A stretch of DNA of 40,814 bases, taken from Candidatus Bipolaricaulota bacterium (GTDB taxonomy: Bacteria; Bipolaricaulota; Bipolaricaulia; UBA7950; UBA9294). The stretch lies in the NCBI GenBank assembly GCA_030670905.1, contig DAOVAR010000003.1, positions 1 to 40,814 of the forward strand, given 5' to 3'. Of the stretch, positions 28,481 to 38,195 are shown piece by piece (positions within the stretch are counted from its first letter, which is position 1; each line of letters begins with the position of its first letter). The translations under genes and the position numbers were made by a program. The notes below the pieces were generated by a model. It saw nothing but the letters and a program-made list of their open reading frames with translations. It was not told where the DNA came from and did no database searches.

Positions 28481-30114
28481 TGAAAGATGCTGTCTTGATT
28501 GATCCGATCACCCTCGAAGTACTGCGGCACGCTCTTGCCGCTGTGGCAGAAGAGATGAACGCGAACCTGATTCGTACCGCTTACAGCCCCAATATCAAGG
28601 AGCGCCATGATTGTTCCTGCGCCATATTTGACCGACATGGAAAGATGGCAGCACAGGCCGAGTCAATTCCCGTGCACCTTGGAGCAATGCCTTTCTCCGT
28701 TGCGGAGGCTATTCATAGGATTTCGACCTTCCACCCTGGGGACGTCATTGTCCTCAACGATCCCTACTTTGGGGGGGCGCATCTGCCTGACATTACCTTC
28801 ATCGCACCTGTTTTTGTAGAGGGGGAATTGTTCGCCTTTGTCGCTAATCGCGCACACCACGCCGACATCGGTGGAAAGGAGCCAGGGAGTGTGGCCGGAG
28901 ATACTACGGAGATCTATCAGGAAGGGTTGCGTATCCCCCCAATAAGCCTGTGGAGGAAAGGTCATCTTGATCAAGATCTCGTCGATCTTATCTTACTAAA
29001 CGTACGTACTCCCCAGGAACGAATGGGTGACCTACGAGCCCAACATGCGGCTTGTGAGACTGGAATCGAGCGAATGCAGGCTCTGGCCACTCGTTTCGGA
29101 GCCGGTCTATTGAGTAGCGGGATGGAAGCAGTCATGGCCTATTCCGAGCGCCGGATGCGTGCAGAGATTGCCCAACTTCCAAAGGGTACCGCCACCTATG
29201 AAGATTTCCTCGATGGTGATGGAATTACCGACAATCCGATCCGGATTGTCGCCAAGGTGACGATTCGTGGCAAGACCGTGCAAGTTGACTTTACAGGCAC
29301 AGCCCCAGTTACAGCCGGTCCAGTGAATGCAGTCTACGCGGTGACCGCCTCGGCAACATACTTCACGATACGAGCCCTTACTGATCCTGAGATCCCTCCA
29401 AACGCCGGATGCTACCTGCCAATTGAGATCGTTGCACCGTCGAAGACTGTGGTTAATGCCAATCCGCCAGCACCAGTGGTGGGAGGCAATCTAGAGACGT
29501 CACAACGGATCGTTGATGTAATCCTCGGTGCGTTCGCCCAGCTCTGTCCGCGGCGAGTGATCGCTGCCTGTCAGGGGACGATGAATAACCTCACCATTGG
29601 CGGGGTGAGTCCAAGAACTGGTGAGCCCTACACCCTGTATGAGACAATTGCGGGCGGATTTGGGGCACGGCCTAATATGGACGGGGTTGATGGCGTGCAT
29701 TCTCATATGACAAATACATTCAACACACCGGTGGAGGCGCTAGAGACTGCCTACCCTCTTCGTGTCGAACGGTACGAGTTGATTTCAGGGAGTGGTGGCA
29801 AGGGCCGTTACCGTGGCGGGTTGGGGATACGCAGGGATATCACAGTCATCGGTCACACGGCACGCGTTTCGCTGCTCGCCGACCGACGGCAAACACGGCC
29901 CTATGGATTGAATGGTGGTGAGCCTGGAAAAGCGGGAGAAAATGTGCTGATTCGGAGTGGTAAAGAGATACCACTTCCCGGAAAAGGCGCTGTCACGCTG
30001 CACGCAGGGGAAACGGTAAGCCTGCGCACCCCAGGTGGCGGAGGGTACGGGAATGCTGCTAAACGCGACAGAGGGGCCATCGAGCGCGATCGCCGCGAAG
30101 GTAGGATGTGCTAG
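28477..30114 (+). CDS. Hydantoinase B/oxoprolinase family protein (HyuB)
   Basis: 'DPITLEVLRHALAAVAEEMNANLIRTAYSPNIKERHDCSCAIFD', 'VIVLNDPYFGGAHLPDIT', 'SGSGGKGRYRGGLGIRRDI', 'RTPGGGGYG'. ATGA overlap with HyuA. Confidence 0.96.
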   Translation: MMKDAVLIDPITLEVLRHALAAVAEEMNANLIRTAYSPNIKERHDCSCAIFDRHGKMAAQAESIPVHLGAMPFSVAEAIHRISTFHPGDVIVLNDPYFGGAHLPDITFIAPVFVEGELFAFVANRAHHADIGGKEPGSVAGDTTEIYQEGLRIPPISLWRKGHLDQDLVDLILLNVRTPQERMGDLRAQHAACETGIERMQALATRFGAGLLSSGMEAVMAYSERRMRAEIAQLPKGTATYEDFLDGDGITDNPIRIVAKVTIRGKTVQVDFTGTAPVTAGPVNAVYAVTASATYFTIRALTDPEIPPNAGCYLPIEIVAPSKTVVNANPPAPVVGGNLETSQRIVDVILGAFAQLCPRRVIAACQGTMNNLTIGGVSPRTGEPYTLYETIAGGFGARPNMDGVDGVHSHMTNTFNTPVEALETAYPLRVERYELISGSGGKGRYRGGLGIRRDITVIGHTARVSLLADRRQTRPYGLNGGEPGKAGENVLIRSGKEIPLPGKGAVTLHAGETVSLRTPGGGGYGNAAKRDRGAIERDRREGRMC

Positions 30115-30285
30115 ACAGGACTCTCCCTGAATGAACAGGGACGTGATAATCGTCGGCAACGGGCAAGTAGATCACTGGATAAGCCTCTTCCCGCCGGGTT
30201 CAGTCTGGAACGGCAAGACGTATAGGCATACAATTCCGCGGCACGCTTGCTTGACAGACCGTAAATCAAATAAGACAAGGAGAAG

Positions 30286-30768
30286 ATGACAACGTATCGA
30301 ATCGATAATCATACCATTCTCCCCAAGGTGGATGAAGTCTCACAATGAGCTCCATCGAACCAATTGGGGCCCCCAGTGTTGATCATCGGCGGTAGCCGGG
30401 CAGGGATCGAGCTAGGAAGAGCCAAGATCGGGGTATTCCTTTTCAACGACAAGGAATACCTGCAAGGAAAGCTTGTCCTCCAAAAACATCGGTTCTCTTA
30501 GTGGATCGAGCAGGAGCTCGAGAGAAGTCGCCTGTCTTCACGGGGAGCACCCTTTCGGCGTTTACAGCGGGGGGCTTTGCAGGCTCTTGTCAACCACGAT
30601 CTCGTGCGTGCAGCTGAGCGGTTGTTCATCATTGGCAGCAGGAACGTCGGCAGCGTGCCTGCAGCGGTAGCAATGACACAAGCCAAGGATTCCACGAGGT
30701 CTAGCAACAATATCTTGATGCACGCAGACGCGTTTCTTGACAGAAGCCATCAAATATCGTATACGTAA
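30286..30768 (+). pseudogene. Decayed NAD/FAD-dependent oxidoreductase (2Fe-2S + FAD, HcnA/B or sarcosine-oxidase-alpha-like) remnant
   Basis: Fragments in different frames: MTTYRIDNHTILPKVDEVSQ* (30286-30348); PVLIIGGSRAGIELGRAKIGVFLFNDKEYLQGKLVLQKHRFS* (30374-30501); QALVNHDLVRAAERLFIIGSRNVGSVPAAVAMTQA (from about 30580). Together they resemble scattered parts of one FAD oxidoreductase, with deletions. Confidence 0.5.
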
Positions 30769-30785
30769 GATTGGAGATTGAAGAT

Positions 30786-31520
30786 ATGCTTGAGCAAGTT
30801 ACTACTGAGACGCTTCAAGAGAAAGCCTATGAAGCTATTAAAGACTCGATCATGAGGAACGATTTCCTTCCAGGTCAGCCGTTATCAGTCGATGAGCTGG
30901 CACGGGATTTAGGCGTGAGCCCCACACCTGTAAGAGAAGCACTAACAAGGCTCAGCGGAGATGGGCTGGTAGAGCGTGCGAGAAATAAGACAGCCTGCGT
31001 TGCTGAAATAACTGAGGATGATGTTCACCAAACGTATGAAGTACGAAAGCTATTAGAACCTTATGCTACAAGTCTAGTAGCCAAGAAAGTCAAATTGGAT
31101 TCTACCCTTAAAGATGATTTGCAGGAACTAGGACGCAAGATTGAAGAAATTCATAAGATAGCTACTAATACGTCTCTTAGTTCCTCTCAATATGAAGAAT
31201 ACTTGCAGATAGACCTGGGAGTAAATGCGGTGATACTGAAGGCATTAGATAATACTCTTTTTAGGAAGCTCCTTAGCTTAGTAAACAATCATTCGAGACG
31301 GGTACGTTCATTTACAGAAGCAATCTCAAAACCCCGCGAAGCTAACATAATACGAATGAACAACGAAGAGCATCTTGCGATCATCAAGACATTAATAGAT
31401 GGGGATTCTGAAATGACTAAAGAAGTAGTACAACAGCATCTTCATAATGTTGAGAATCGCACGGCCCGCGCTATCAAGAATTCTTATGATAAGGTACAGA
31501 ATCAAGCTAAAGGAGGATAA
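30786..31520 (+). CDS. GntR family transcriptional regulator (FCD/FadR-like)
   Basis: 'EKAYEAIKDSIMRNDFLPGQPLSVDELARDLGVSPTPVREALTRLSGDGLVER' HTH plus C-terminal effector domain. Start likely ATG 30786. Confidence 0.93.
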   Translation: MLEQVTTETLQEKAYEAIKDSIMRNDFLPGQPLSVDELARDLGVSPTPVREALTRLSGDGLVERARNKTACVAEITEDDVHQTYEVRKLLEPYATSLVAKKVKLDSTLKDDLQELGRKIEEIHKIATNTSLSSSQYEEYLQIDLGVNAVILKALDNTLFRKLLSLVNNHSRRVRSFTEAISKPREANIIRMNNEEHLAIIKTLIDGDSEMTKEVVQQHLHNVENRTARAIKNSYDKVQNQAKGG

Positions 31521-31526
31521 CAGAGT

Positions 31527-32372
31527 ATGGGGTATCGGTTGGAAGAGTTAACATGGTTACAAGCTGAAGACGCGTTGATGGAAACGAAGATGGCTATTGT
31601 CCCTACTGGAAGTATTGAACAACATGGGCCACATTTGCCACTGGGTACGGATTATTTCATTGCGCGCGAGATCGCCAATAGAGTAGGGGAGATCAGCCCA
31701 GTGGTTGTGCTCCCGGCAATACCAATAGGGTTCGCCGATTACCATGCCGACTTCCCTGGAACGCTTTCCGTCTCCCAAGAAACACTAGTTAGGCTATACC
31801 GCGAAGTCTGCTCTTACCTCGTCAAGTATGGAGTTACTCATATCTTGTTCATCAATGGACATGGTGGGAATCTTGAGGCTATCAAGACGGTTATGAGCTC
31901 GCTGCGCGATCAAGATGTGCTTGCTGCAGAGATAAGTTGGTATCTAGTATCAGGGATTTTGGACCGTCGTTGGACTCTGATCGGTCACGGGGATTTCGTA
32001 GAAACCAGTTTGGTGCTTGCCATCAATGAGGGAATAGTAGACCTAAGTAAGGCAAAGACGCCGATTCGGAAGAATTTGAGCGATAATCTCATTTTGTTTG
32101 ACAATGATGAGTGCAGGTTCAGGAATACACCGATACATGTTAGCTTACGTACGAAGGACTACACGGATACCGGGGACATGATTGAGTACTGGCACTCTCC
32201 CGATGTGGACCATAGTGTTCCTCCAACCGAAGCAACGGCTGAGATGGGTAAAGAGATCATCGAAGCATTAACTAAGCATGTCGCAGAGTTCATAACAGAG
32301 TTCAAGTCTGTTACTTTGCCATCTAGAGATAGTCTATATCATAGAGGAAAGGAGGTGACGAAAGGCAGATAG
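31527..32372 (+). CDS. Creatininase family protein (amidohydrolase)
   Basis: 'AIVPTGSIEQHGPHLPLGTDYFIA', 'HILFINGHGGN', 'GHGDFVETSLVLAI'. Confidence 0.93.
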   Translation: MGYRLEELTWLQAEDALMETKMAIVPTGSIEQHGPHLPLGTDYFIAREIANRVGEISPVVVLPAIPIGFADYHADFPGTLSVSQETLVRLYREVCSYLVKYGVTHILFINGHGGNLEAIKTVMSSLRDQDVLAAEISWYLVSGILDRRWTLIGHGDFVETSLVLAINEGIVDLSKAKTPIRKNLSDNLILFDNDECRFRNTPIHVSLRTKDYTDTGDMIEYWHSPDVDHSVPPTEATAEMGKEIIEALTKHVAEFITEFKSVTLPSRDSLYHRGKEVTKGR

Positions 32373-32449
32373 CAGTAGGTTTCAAGTGGTTTTTGTGAAA
32401 TGTTGGTGTGTTAGCGTGTTAGAAGAAATGCTGTGTTAAGGAGGAGATC

Positions 32450-34003
32450 GTGATAAAGGGCAGATGTTTTTGGGGTCTACTGGTGCTGGTTGCATTTGTG
32501 GGTTTGGTGTTGGTGAGCAGCGGTGCTTTGGCACAAGAAGGTAGAAACGTTTTGGTATACGCAACGAGTAAGGAGCCGAATAACCTCGATCCTCAGGGGC
32601 AGATGGTAAATTCGAACTTCCGACTCATCTATCACATGTATGACGGGCTCTGTGCACTTGGTCCAGATGTTGATGTGGTATATCCACAGCTAGCCACTTC
32701 GTGGGACGTATCAGAGGATGGATTGACTTGGGTATTCCATTTGAGGGATGATGTCTACTTCGAGGACGGGACTCACTTTGACTCTTCGGTAGTAGAATTT
32801 TCCTTTGACCGGATGTTCGGCATAGGTGGAGGACAGGTCTCCTATAACACGTCAATTAAGGAAGTTCGCCCCATTGATACATACACCGTACAGTTCATTT
32901 TGAAAGAGCCTTTTGCGGCGTTTATCTGGGTCCTAGCCTCCATGATGGATAGGATCGTTCCCCCCAGTGTCATGGAACACGAAGTGGACGGTGACTGGGC
33001 GACTGCTTGGCTTTCTGATCACAGCTTGGGAAGCGGTCCCTTCCAACTCAAGTCGTGGGAGAAGGGAGAACGCATTGTTTTGGAGGCCAAGGAAGATTAC
33101 TGGGGCGACCCCCCTAAGATAGACGAGTTCATCGTGCGGACCATTTTGGAGCCGTCCACGATGAAGATGGAACTTCTAGCTGGTACCATCGATATGGCTG
33201 ATGGTATCCTTCCTGAGGACATCTCTGATCTGGAAGCCAATCCGGATATCAACGTGTTCATTGGGCCTGGAATGAGGGTGAACTTTCTATACTTCGACAC
33301 TGCAAAGCCACCATTCGATGATGCTCGAGTGAGGAAAGCAGTGGCCTATGCCATCGATTACGAAGCCATAAATGAGGGTGTTCTTCAAGGAACGGGGGCT
33401 CAAGTTTCAGGACCTGTTCCCTATGGGATGTGGGGTAGAATTGATGAACTTGATACAATGTACCAGCGGAATCTACCCCTGGCACGCCAGCTCTTGAAAG
33501 ACGCCGGATATCCCGATGGATTCGAGGTTACCTTAACGACAGCTCCAAGAGGGAGCTGGCCAGTGATGGCACAAGTGATTCAAAGTAACCTTACAGATAT
33601 TGGGATCAAGACCAGCGTCCAGGTAGTCAGCGTGGCAACATTTTACTCGATGGGTCCGGGGCATCAGGTGCAACTTGGGCTTGACGGCTGGTCTCCTGAT
33701 TATCCCGATCCAGACTCGCACGCTTATTTGCTTTACTACTCCACGTCTACGGAGAATTTCGCCTTCTACAAGAGCGACGAGATTGACCGCCTACTCGACA
33801 AAGGGCGTAGCGTAACAAATCAGGCTGAACGAGAGGTGATTTACAGGCAGTTTCATCAGATGGTGCATGAGTTATGCACGCAGGTCTACGTTACTCAAAC
33901 ACAGTTTGTTCGTCCGATGCAAACTTGGGTCAAGGGATTCTATTTCAACCCAGCCGTTGCAACGCCGTTGACTCCCTTCCACGTAATGTGGGTTGAGAAG
34001 TAG
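32450..34003 (+). CDS. ABC transporter substrate-binding protein, family 5 (DppA type)
   Basis: 517 aa, signal peptide; 'SWDVSEDGLTWVFHLRDDVYFEDGTHFDSSVVEFSFDRM', 'DDARVRKAVAYAIDYEAINEGVLQG'. Confidence 0.95.
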   Translation: MIKGRCFWGLLVLVAFVGLVLVSSGALAQEGRNVLVYATSKEPNNLDPQGQMVNSNFRLIYHMYDGLCALGPDVDVVYPQLATSWDVSEDGLTWVFHLRDDVYFEDGTHFDSSVVEFSFDRMFGIGGGQVSYNTSIKEVRPIDTYTVQFILKEPFAAFIWVLASMMDRIVPPSVMEHEVDGDWATAWLSDHSLGSGPFQLKSWEKGERIVLEAKEDYWGDPPKIDEFIVRTILEPSTMKMELLAGTIDMADGILPEDISDLEANPDINVFIGPGMRVNFLYFDTAKPPFDDARVRKAVAYAIDYEAINEGVLQGTGAQVSGPVPYGMWGRIDELDTMYQRNLPLARQLLKDAGYPDGFEVTLTTAPRGSWPVMAQVIQSNLTDIGIKTSVQVVSVATFYSMGPGHQVQLGLDGWSPDYPDPDSHAYLLYYSTSTENFAFYKSDEIDRLLDKGRSVTNQAEREVIYRQFHQMVHELCTQVYVTQTQFVRPMQTWVKGFYFNPAVATPLTPFHVMWVEK

Positions 34004-34016
34004 ATCTCAGATTAAG

Positions 34017-34051
34017 AAACCTAGGGGGTGAAATACCCTCTAGGTTTTTTT
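34017..34051 (+). terminator. Rho-independent terminator after the second binding-protein gene
   Basis: AAACCTAGGGGGT-GAAAT-ACCCTCTAGGTTT followed by further Ts: 13-bp stem with one G-U pair. Confidence 0.88.
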
Positions 34052-34239
34052 AGCGTGGGTAGCGTAGCATCAACCAGTCCGTTTCAAACGATTCAAGGAG
34101 GAGGGTTCATAGACAAACTCGGAGACTGTAGTAAGCAAGATCGACTACTACACGCCCCAGGTACTTGAGAAAATGTGGTAATGAACCTCCCGCGTGAAGT
34201 GCGCTGAGCACGGGGCACGACAGGTTTGCGTTCTATAGG

Positions 34240-34815
34240 CAGAGGATCGCAGTCGGTTCACGGTACTGTTTGAAGCGGCGGCGATCAGCATGTTATCTGA
34301 GACTATTGTATTAACTATGACAAGGATCATGAGATTGGACATCTTACGGAGGCAGTTAACAAGGTGGGCCACACCGAGCATGCCGCGCTTCGACATCTTA
34401 GAGATGACCGACTGAAGAAGACCAAGTACACCTGGTTGAAGAGTAGCAAGAAGCGAACCTGCAGAGACAATTGAACTATCAGAGTCCTAATCAGCTCAGG
34501 ATTGAAGGTTGGTAGACCCTGGACAATATCAAAGAGGCTGCCTTGAGATTATGGGAGTACCGGTCTGTTGCCTAAGCCAAGAAGTAGTTCAAGCGCTGCT
34601 ACTTCTCTGCCACTCACTCCCACCTGGAGCCAATTATCAAGGTCGCCAGGATGATGAAACGATACCTTGATGGGATCCTCGGTTACCTGCGCAATGATCG
34701 CACAAATGCGTCGACTGAAGACCTCAATTCCAAGATCCAACAGATTAGATACCCTGCTCATGGATACCGAAACAGGGAGAACTTCAGAATGTCTATCCTG
34801 TTCTATTGCGGTGGC
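34240..34815 (+). pseudogene. Degenerate ISL3-family-like transposase
   Basis: Frame-disrupted segments: 'YDKDHEIGHLTEAVNKVGHTEHAALRHLRDDRLKKTKYTWLKSSKKRTCRDN*' and, in another frame, 'MMKRYLDGILGYLRNDRTNASTEDLNSKIQQIRYPAHGYRNRENFRMSILFYCGGLDM', matching ISL3 transposase C-terminal patterns. Stops and frameshifts between. Boundaries approximate. Confidence 0.72.
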
Positions 34816-35101
34816 CTCGATATGGCCCACGCTAGAGTGGGAATAGCCGTAAATAGAACTCTATCCAAAAAGTGGGTGAACTAGATGATGGAACACAACC
34901 CGGCCAAAGAAGAATTGACCTATCTTAGTGTGCCAGGCACGTCCAATAGTTGGGGATGATCTGCGAAACCCATACGTGGGGAGAAAGTTGGACTAGGGAG
35001 TGTGCCTCGTGGTAGACTGCGGATACCTAGGAAATGGATCAAAAGCCGATTGTTGCCCCGGGCCAATCTCCAAATGTTGCCAGCAATTAGGGACATAAAG
35101 A

Positions 35102-36109
35102 ATGCTTTCATATATAACTAGGCGTGTCTTGCTAATGATACCGCTTCTGTTTGGCATATCAATCTTGGTCTTCATGCTCACGAATCTGTTACCAGGAGAT
35201 CCCGTTCGGATGCAAGCCGGACTTCATGCCCCAGAGGAAGTGATCCAACAACTCCGAGAGAAATTGGGACTCAACAAGCCTTTATTAGTTCAGTACGGAC
35301 GCTATCTTTCCCGCATTCTTCGCGGGGACCTGGGGATCTCGCTTCGTACAAGACGTCCCGTTCTTGATGACCTAAGGAGACGCTTTCCCGCAACTCTTGA
35401 ACTGACTGCTGTTGCTTTCTTGTTCTCTCTGATAGGTGGTGTTCTGATGGGTACGTTAGCTGCAGTCAAATACGGCCGCCCTATCGATCATATAAGTAGA
35501 TTGATAGCCCTTGGTGGTGTGGCAGTACCTGCCTTCTGGTTGGGGATAATGATGCAACTGGTTTTCTTCTTCTGGCTCCGCCTATTGCCCAGTTCTGGGC
35601 AAATTGGACAGTACATAACTCCCCCTGCTCATGTTACTGGCATGTATGTTTTTGACGCATTAATTACCGGAAACTGGACAGCACTGGGAAGCTCATTAGC
35701 CCATTTGGTAATGCCAGTGGTGGTTCTTTCCCTTGGGGAGTTGGCCTTAATCTCCCGAACAGTTCGGTCGAGCATCCTGGATGTCATGCCTCTAGATTAT
35801 GTTCAGACTGCGAGATCAAAAGGTATTCGCGAACGAACAGTGATTTTCAAACATGTTTTACGCAATGCTCTTATCCCTGTAGTAACTATGTCTGGAATGA
35901 ACCTCGCTGTCTTACTGGGGGGGACAGTTCTGATAGAAACTGTCTTTACTTGGCCGGGTATGGGATTATATGTGACGCAATCGATCCTCGCGTTGGACTT
36001 TCCTGCTGTCACGGGGTTCACTCTCTTAATAGGTGTCATTGTGCAATTCTTGAACCTGTTCGTCGATGTTTCCTATATATTTCTCGACCCACGAATTCGC
36101 TATGGGTAG
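35102..36109 (+). CDS. Dipeptide/oligopeptide ABC transporter permease (DppB family)
   Basis: 335 aa; 'YITRRVLLMIPLLFGISILVFMLTNLLPGDPVRMQAG', 'YVQTARSKGIRERTVIFKHVLRNALIPVVTMSG'. Confidence 0.95.
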   Translation: MLSYITRRVLLMIPLLFGISILVFMLTNLLPGDPVRMQAGLHAPEEVIQQLREKLGLNKPLLVQYGRYLSRILRGDLGISLRTRRPVLDDLRRRFPATLELTAVAFLFSLIGGVLMGTLAAVKYGRPIDHISRLIALGGVAVPAFWLGIMMQLVFFFWLRLLPSSGQIGQYITPPAHVTGMYVFDALITGNWTALGSSLAHLVMPVVVLSLGELALISRTVRSSILDVMPLDYVQTARSKGIRERTVIFKHVLRNALIPVVTMSGMNLAVLLGGTVLIETVFTWPGMGLYVTQSILALDFPAVTGFTLLIGVIVQFLNLFVDVSYIFLDPRIRYG

Positions 36110-36136
36110 GATTTCCACAAGTGTGCGGAGAATAAT

Positions 36137-36979
36137 ATGCAGACTCTAGATTCGCGCGCCATCAGAAGGGCTTTTCGGAATCCAGGGACGATTTTGGGAT
36201 TCTTTCTTGTTGTTTTGTTTGCTTTCTTAGCGATCTTCGCACCTTTCATCGCCACTCATGACCCGCTGGATATTGACGTCCTCGGAAGGTTCCAACCAGT
36301 CTGCAAGACACATTTTATGGGAACAGATGAGCTGGGGCGGGATATCTTTAGCCGCGTCGTCTACGGATCACGCTTAACCCTTCAGGCCGGAGTAAGCATC
36401 GTAGGAATTGCAGCAGTGCTAGGAATTGTCCTTGGTGGGATAGCAGGCTTTTGGGGCGGAATAGTTGAGACGGTCATCATGCGTGTGGTCGACGTCTTCA
36501 TGTCGTTCCCTTCCCTAGTTCTTGCGTTGACGGTGGCTTCGGCTTTGGGACCAAGCCTCAGTCATGCAGTCCTTGCCCTTTCTATGGCGTGGTGGCCCTG
36601 GTATGCTCGTATTACGCGGGGGCAGGTTCTTTCCGTCAAGGAAAGTGTCTACGTGGAAGCAGGAAGAGCTATTGGCGTGCCATCACTTAGACTTCTCTTC
36701 AAACATGTCCTGCCAAATTGTATTTCTCCGGTAGTGGTACTTGCAACTCTTGACTTGGGGTATGCTATCTTGATGATGGCTGGACTAAGCTTTATTGGTG
36801 TTGGTGCTCAACCCCCCAGTCCTGAATGGGGGGCCATGCTAAGCGCGGGGAGAAACTATATTACTACAGCTTGGTGGTATCCTTTGTTCCCAGGGTTAGC
36901 TCTTTCTTTTCTTGTCTTAGGCTTCAATTTACTTGGGGATAGCTTCCGCGATCTATTAGACCCGAAGATGCGTCGGTAG
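36137..36979 (+). CDS. Dipeptide/oligopeptide ABC transporter permease (DppC family)
   Basis: 280 aa; 'HFMGTDELGRDIFSRVVYGSRLTL', 'VYVEAGRAIGVPSLRLLFKHVLPNCISPVVV', 'LSFIGVGAQPPSPEWGAML'. Confidence 0.95.
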   Translation: MQTLDSRAIRRAFRNPGTILGFFLVVLFAFLAIFAPFIATHDPLDIDVLGRFQPVCKTHFMGTDELGRDIFSRVVYGSRLTLQAGVSIVGIAAVLGIVLGGIAGFWGGIVETVIMRVVDVFMSFPSLVLALTVASALGPSLSHAVLALSMAWWPWYARITRGQVLSVKESVYVEAGRAIGVPSLRLLFKHVLPNCISPVVVLATLDLGYAILMMAGLSFIGVGAQPPSPEWGAMLSAGRNYITTAWWYPLFPGLALSFLVLGFNLLGDSFRDLLDPKMRR

Positions 36980-37016
36980 TTAGATTACAGGACTCAGCTA
37001 AAGGAGGACAGAGCAC

Positions 37017-38129
37017 ATGGATCATGAGATCAGGCTTGTAGAATCTGTGGTAGGTTCCAGAACGGTGATCAATGGGCGTGAATACGATTATTATGGCGTT
37101 TCAAGCTATTATAACTTACATAAAGATGATAGAGTGAAAGAGGCAGCTTGTGAGGCAATCCGCAAGTACGGCATGGGACCGAGTGGCGCTGGGCCTAACT
37201 TGCCGTTGATTCAGGTAGAACGCAACGCTGCTGAGTTCTTTGAGGTGGAAAAGGCCCAGTACATCGTTTCAGGATACCTTGGTAACATGCTTCTTGTTCA
37301 AGCGCTGAGAGAGGACTATGATATAGTGTTCGTCGATAGTTTTTCCCACTATAGTATCTTTGATGGTATTAGTTCGGCTGGAAAACGTATCATGACCTTT
37401 GAGCACCTGGATGCAAACGATCTGGAGCAAAAATTGCGCGAAACTTTGAAACCTCGCGAGGTGCCAATGGTGATAACAGATGGGGTCTTTCCCACGACAG
37501 GTGCGATCGCTCCCCTGAAGGCATATGCGACCATCTTGGCCTCCTATGAAAATGGGCTGTTGTGTGTGGACGATGCGCATGCAGTTGGGGTTATTGGGGA
37601 AAAAGGCCAAGGCACTCTAGAGTTCTGTGGATTGAAAGGGCCAACCCACTATCATTGTGGAACGCTCAGCAAGGCGTTTGGCGGACATGGTGGTATTATT
37701 CCAGGAGACCAAAAGTTGATGGACAAGATTAAACGTAATACAAGAGTGTCAGTTGGTGCAAATCCTCCTCCTCCAGCTTCGGCTGCAGCCTCAGCCATGG
37801 GGATGAGGATTCTCATGGAACATCCAGAAATGCGGAGGAAATTGTGGTCTAATACTACTTATATGCGGGCCGGATTGCGCGAAATGGGATTCGACGTGGA
37901 TGATTCTCCTATACCAATTATCCCAGTTAAGGCTCTCCCAAGAATGGACCTTAAGCAGATCTATCAAAAACTAGAGAAGAAGGGTATTATGCTGGAGTAC
38001 GTTATTCCCCGTGGTTATTCTGATGCCCCTAATGAGGATATATTGTGTATAAAGATATTCTCCACACATACGCAGCTACAAATGGACAGGTTGCTAGGAA
38101 CGCTAAAGGATTCCATCACCAATCTATGA
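37017..38129 (+). CDS. Alpha-oxoamine synthase family PLP enzyme (glycine C-acetyltransferase/serine palmitoyltransferase/AONS-like)
   Basis: 'YDYYGVSSYYNLHKDDRVKEAACEAIRKYGMGPSGAGPNLPLIQVERNAAEFF', 'DDAHAVGVIGEKGQGTLE', 'HYHCGTLSKAFGGHGG' (PLP Lys). Confidence 0.88.
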   Translation: MDHEIRLVESVVGSRTVINGREYDYYGVSSYYNLHKDDRVKEAACEAIRKYGMGPSGAGPNLPLIQVERNAAEFFEVEKAQYIVSGYLGNMLLVQALREDYDIVFVDSFSHYSIFDGISSAGKRIMTFEHLDANDLEQKLRETLKPREVPMVITDGVFPTTGAIAPLKAYATILASYENGLLCVDDAHAVGVIGEKGQGTLEFCGLKGPTHYHCGTLSKAFGGHGGIIPGDQKLMDKIKRNTRVSVGANPPPPASAAASAMGMRILMEHPEMRRKLWSNTTYMRAGLREMGFDVDDSPIPIIPVKALPRMDLKQIYQKLEKKGIMLEYVIPRGYSDAPNEDILCIKIFSTHTQLQMDRLLGTLKDSITNL

Positions 38130-38146
38130 TACATCACGATCTGCAG
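38130..38146 (+). repeat. 17-bp intergenic repeat, copy 2 (TACATCACGATCTGCAG)
   Basis: Identical to 22666-22682; begins immediately after the stop of the 37017-38129 gene. Confidence 0.5.
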
Positions 38147-38195
38147 TAGCGAGCGGACAGAACTTAAGTAGCAATGTTTGGCAAAGAGACAAATC

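Noticed and set aside
28033-28638. 201-aa minus-strand ORF across the hyuA/hyuB junction
   Set aside because: Antisense to two overlapping conserved genes; no supporting motif.
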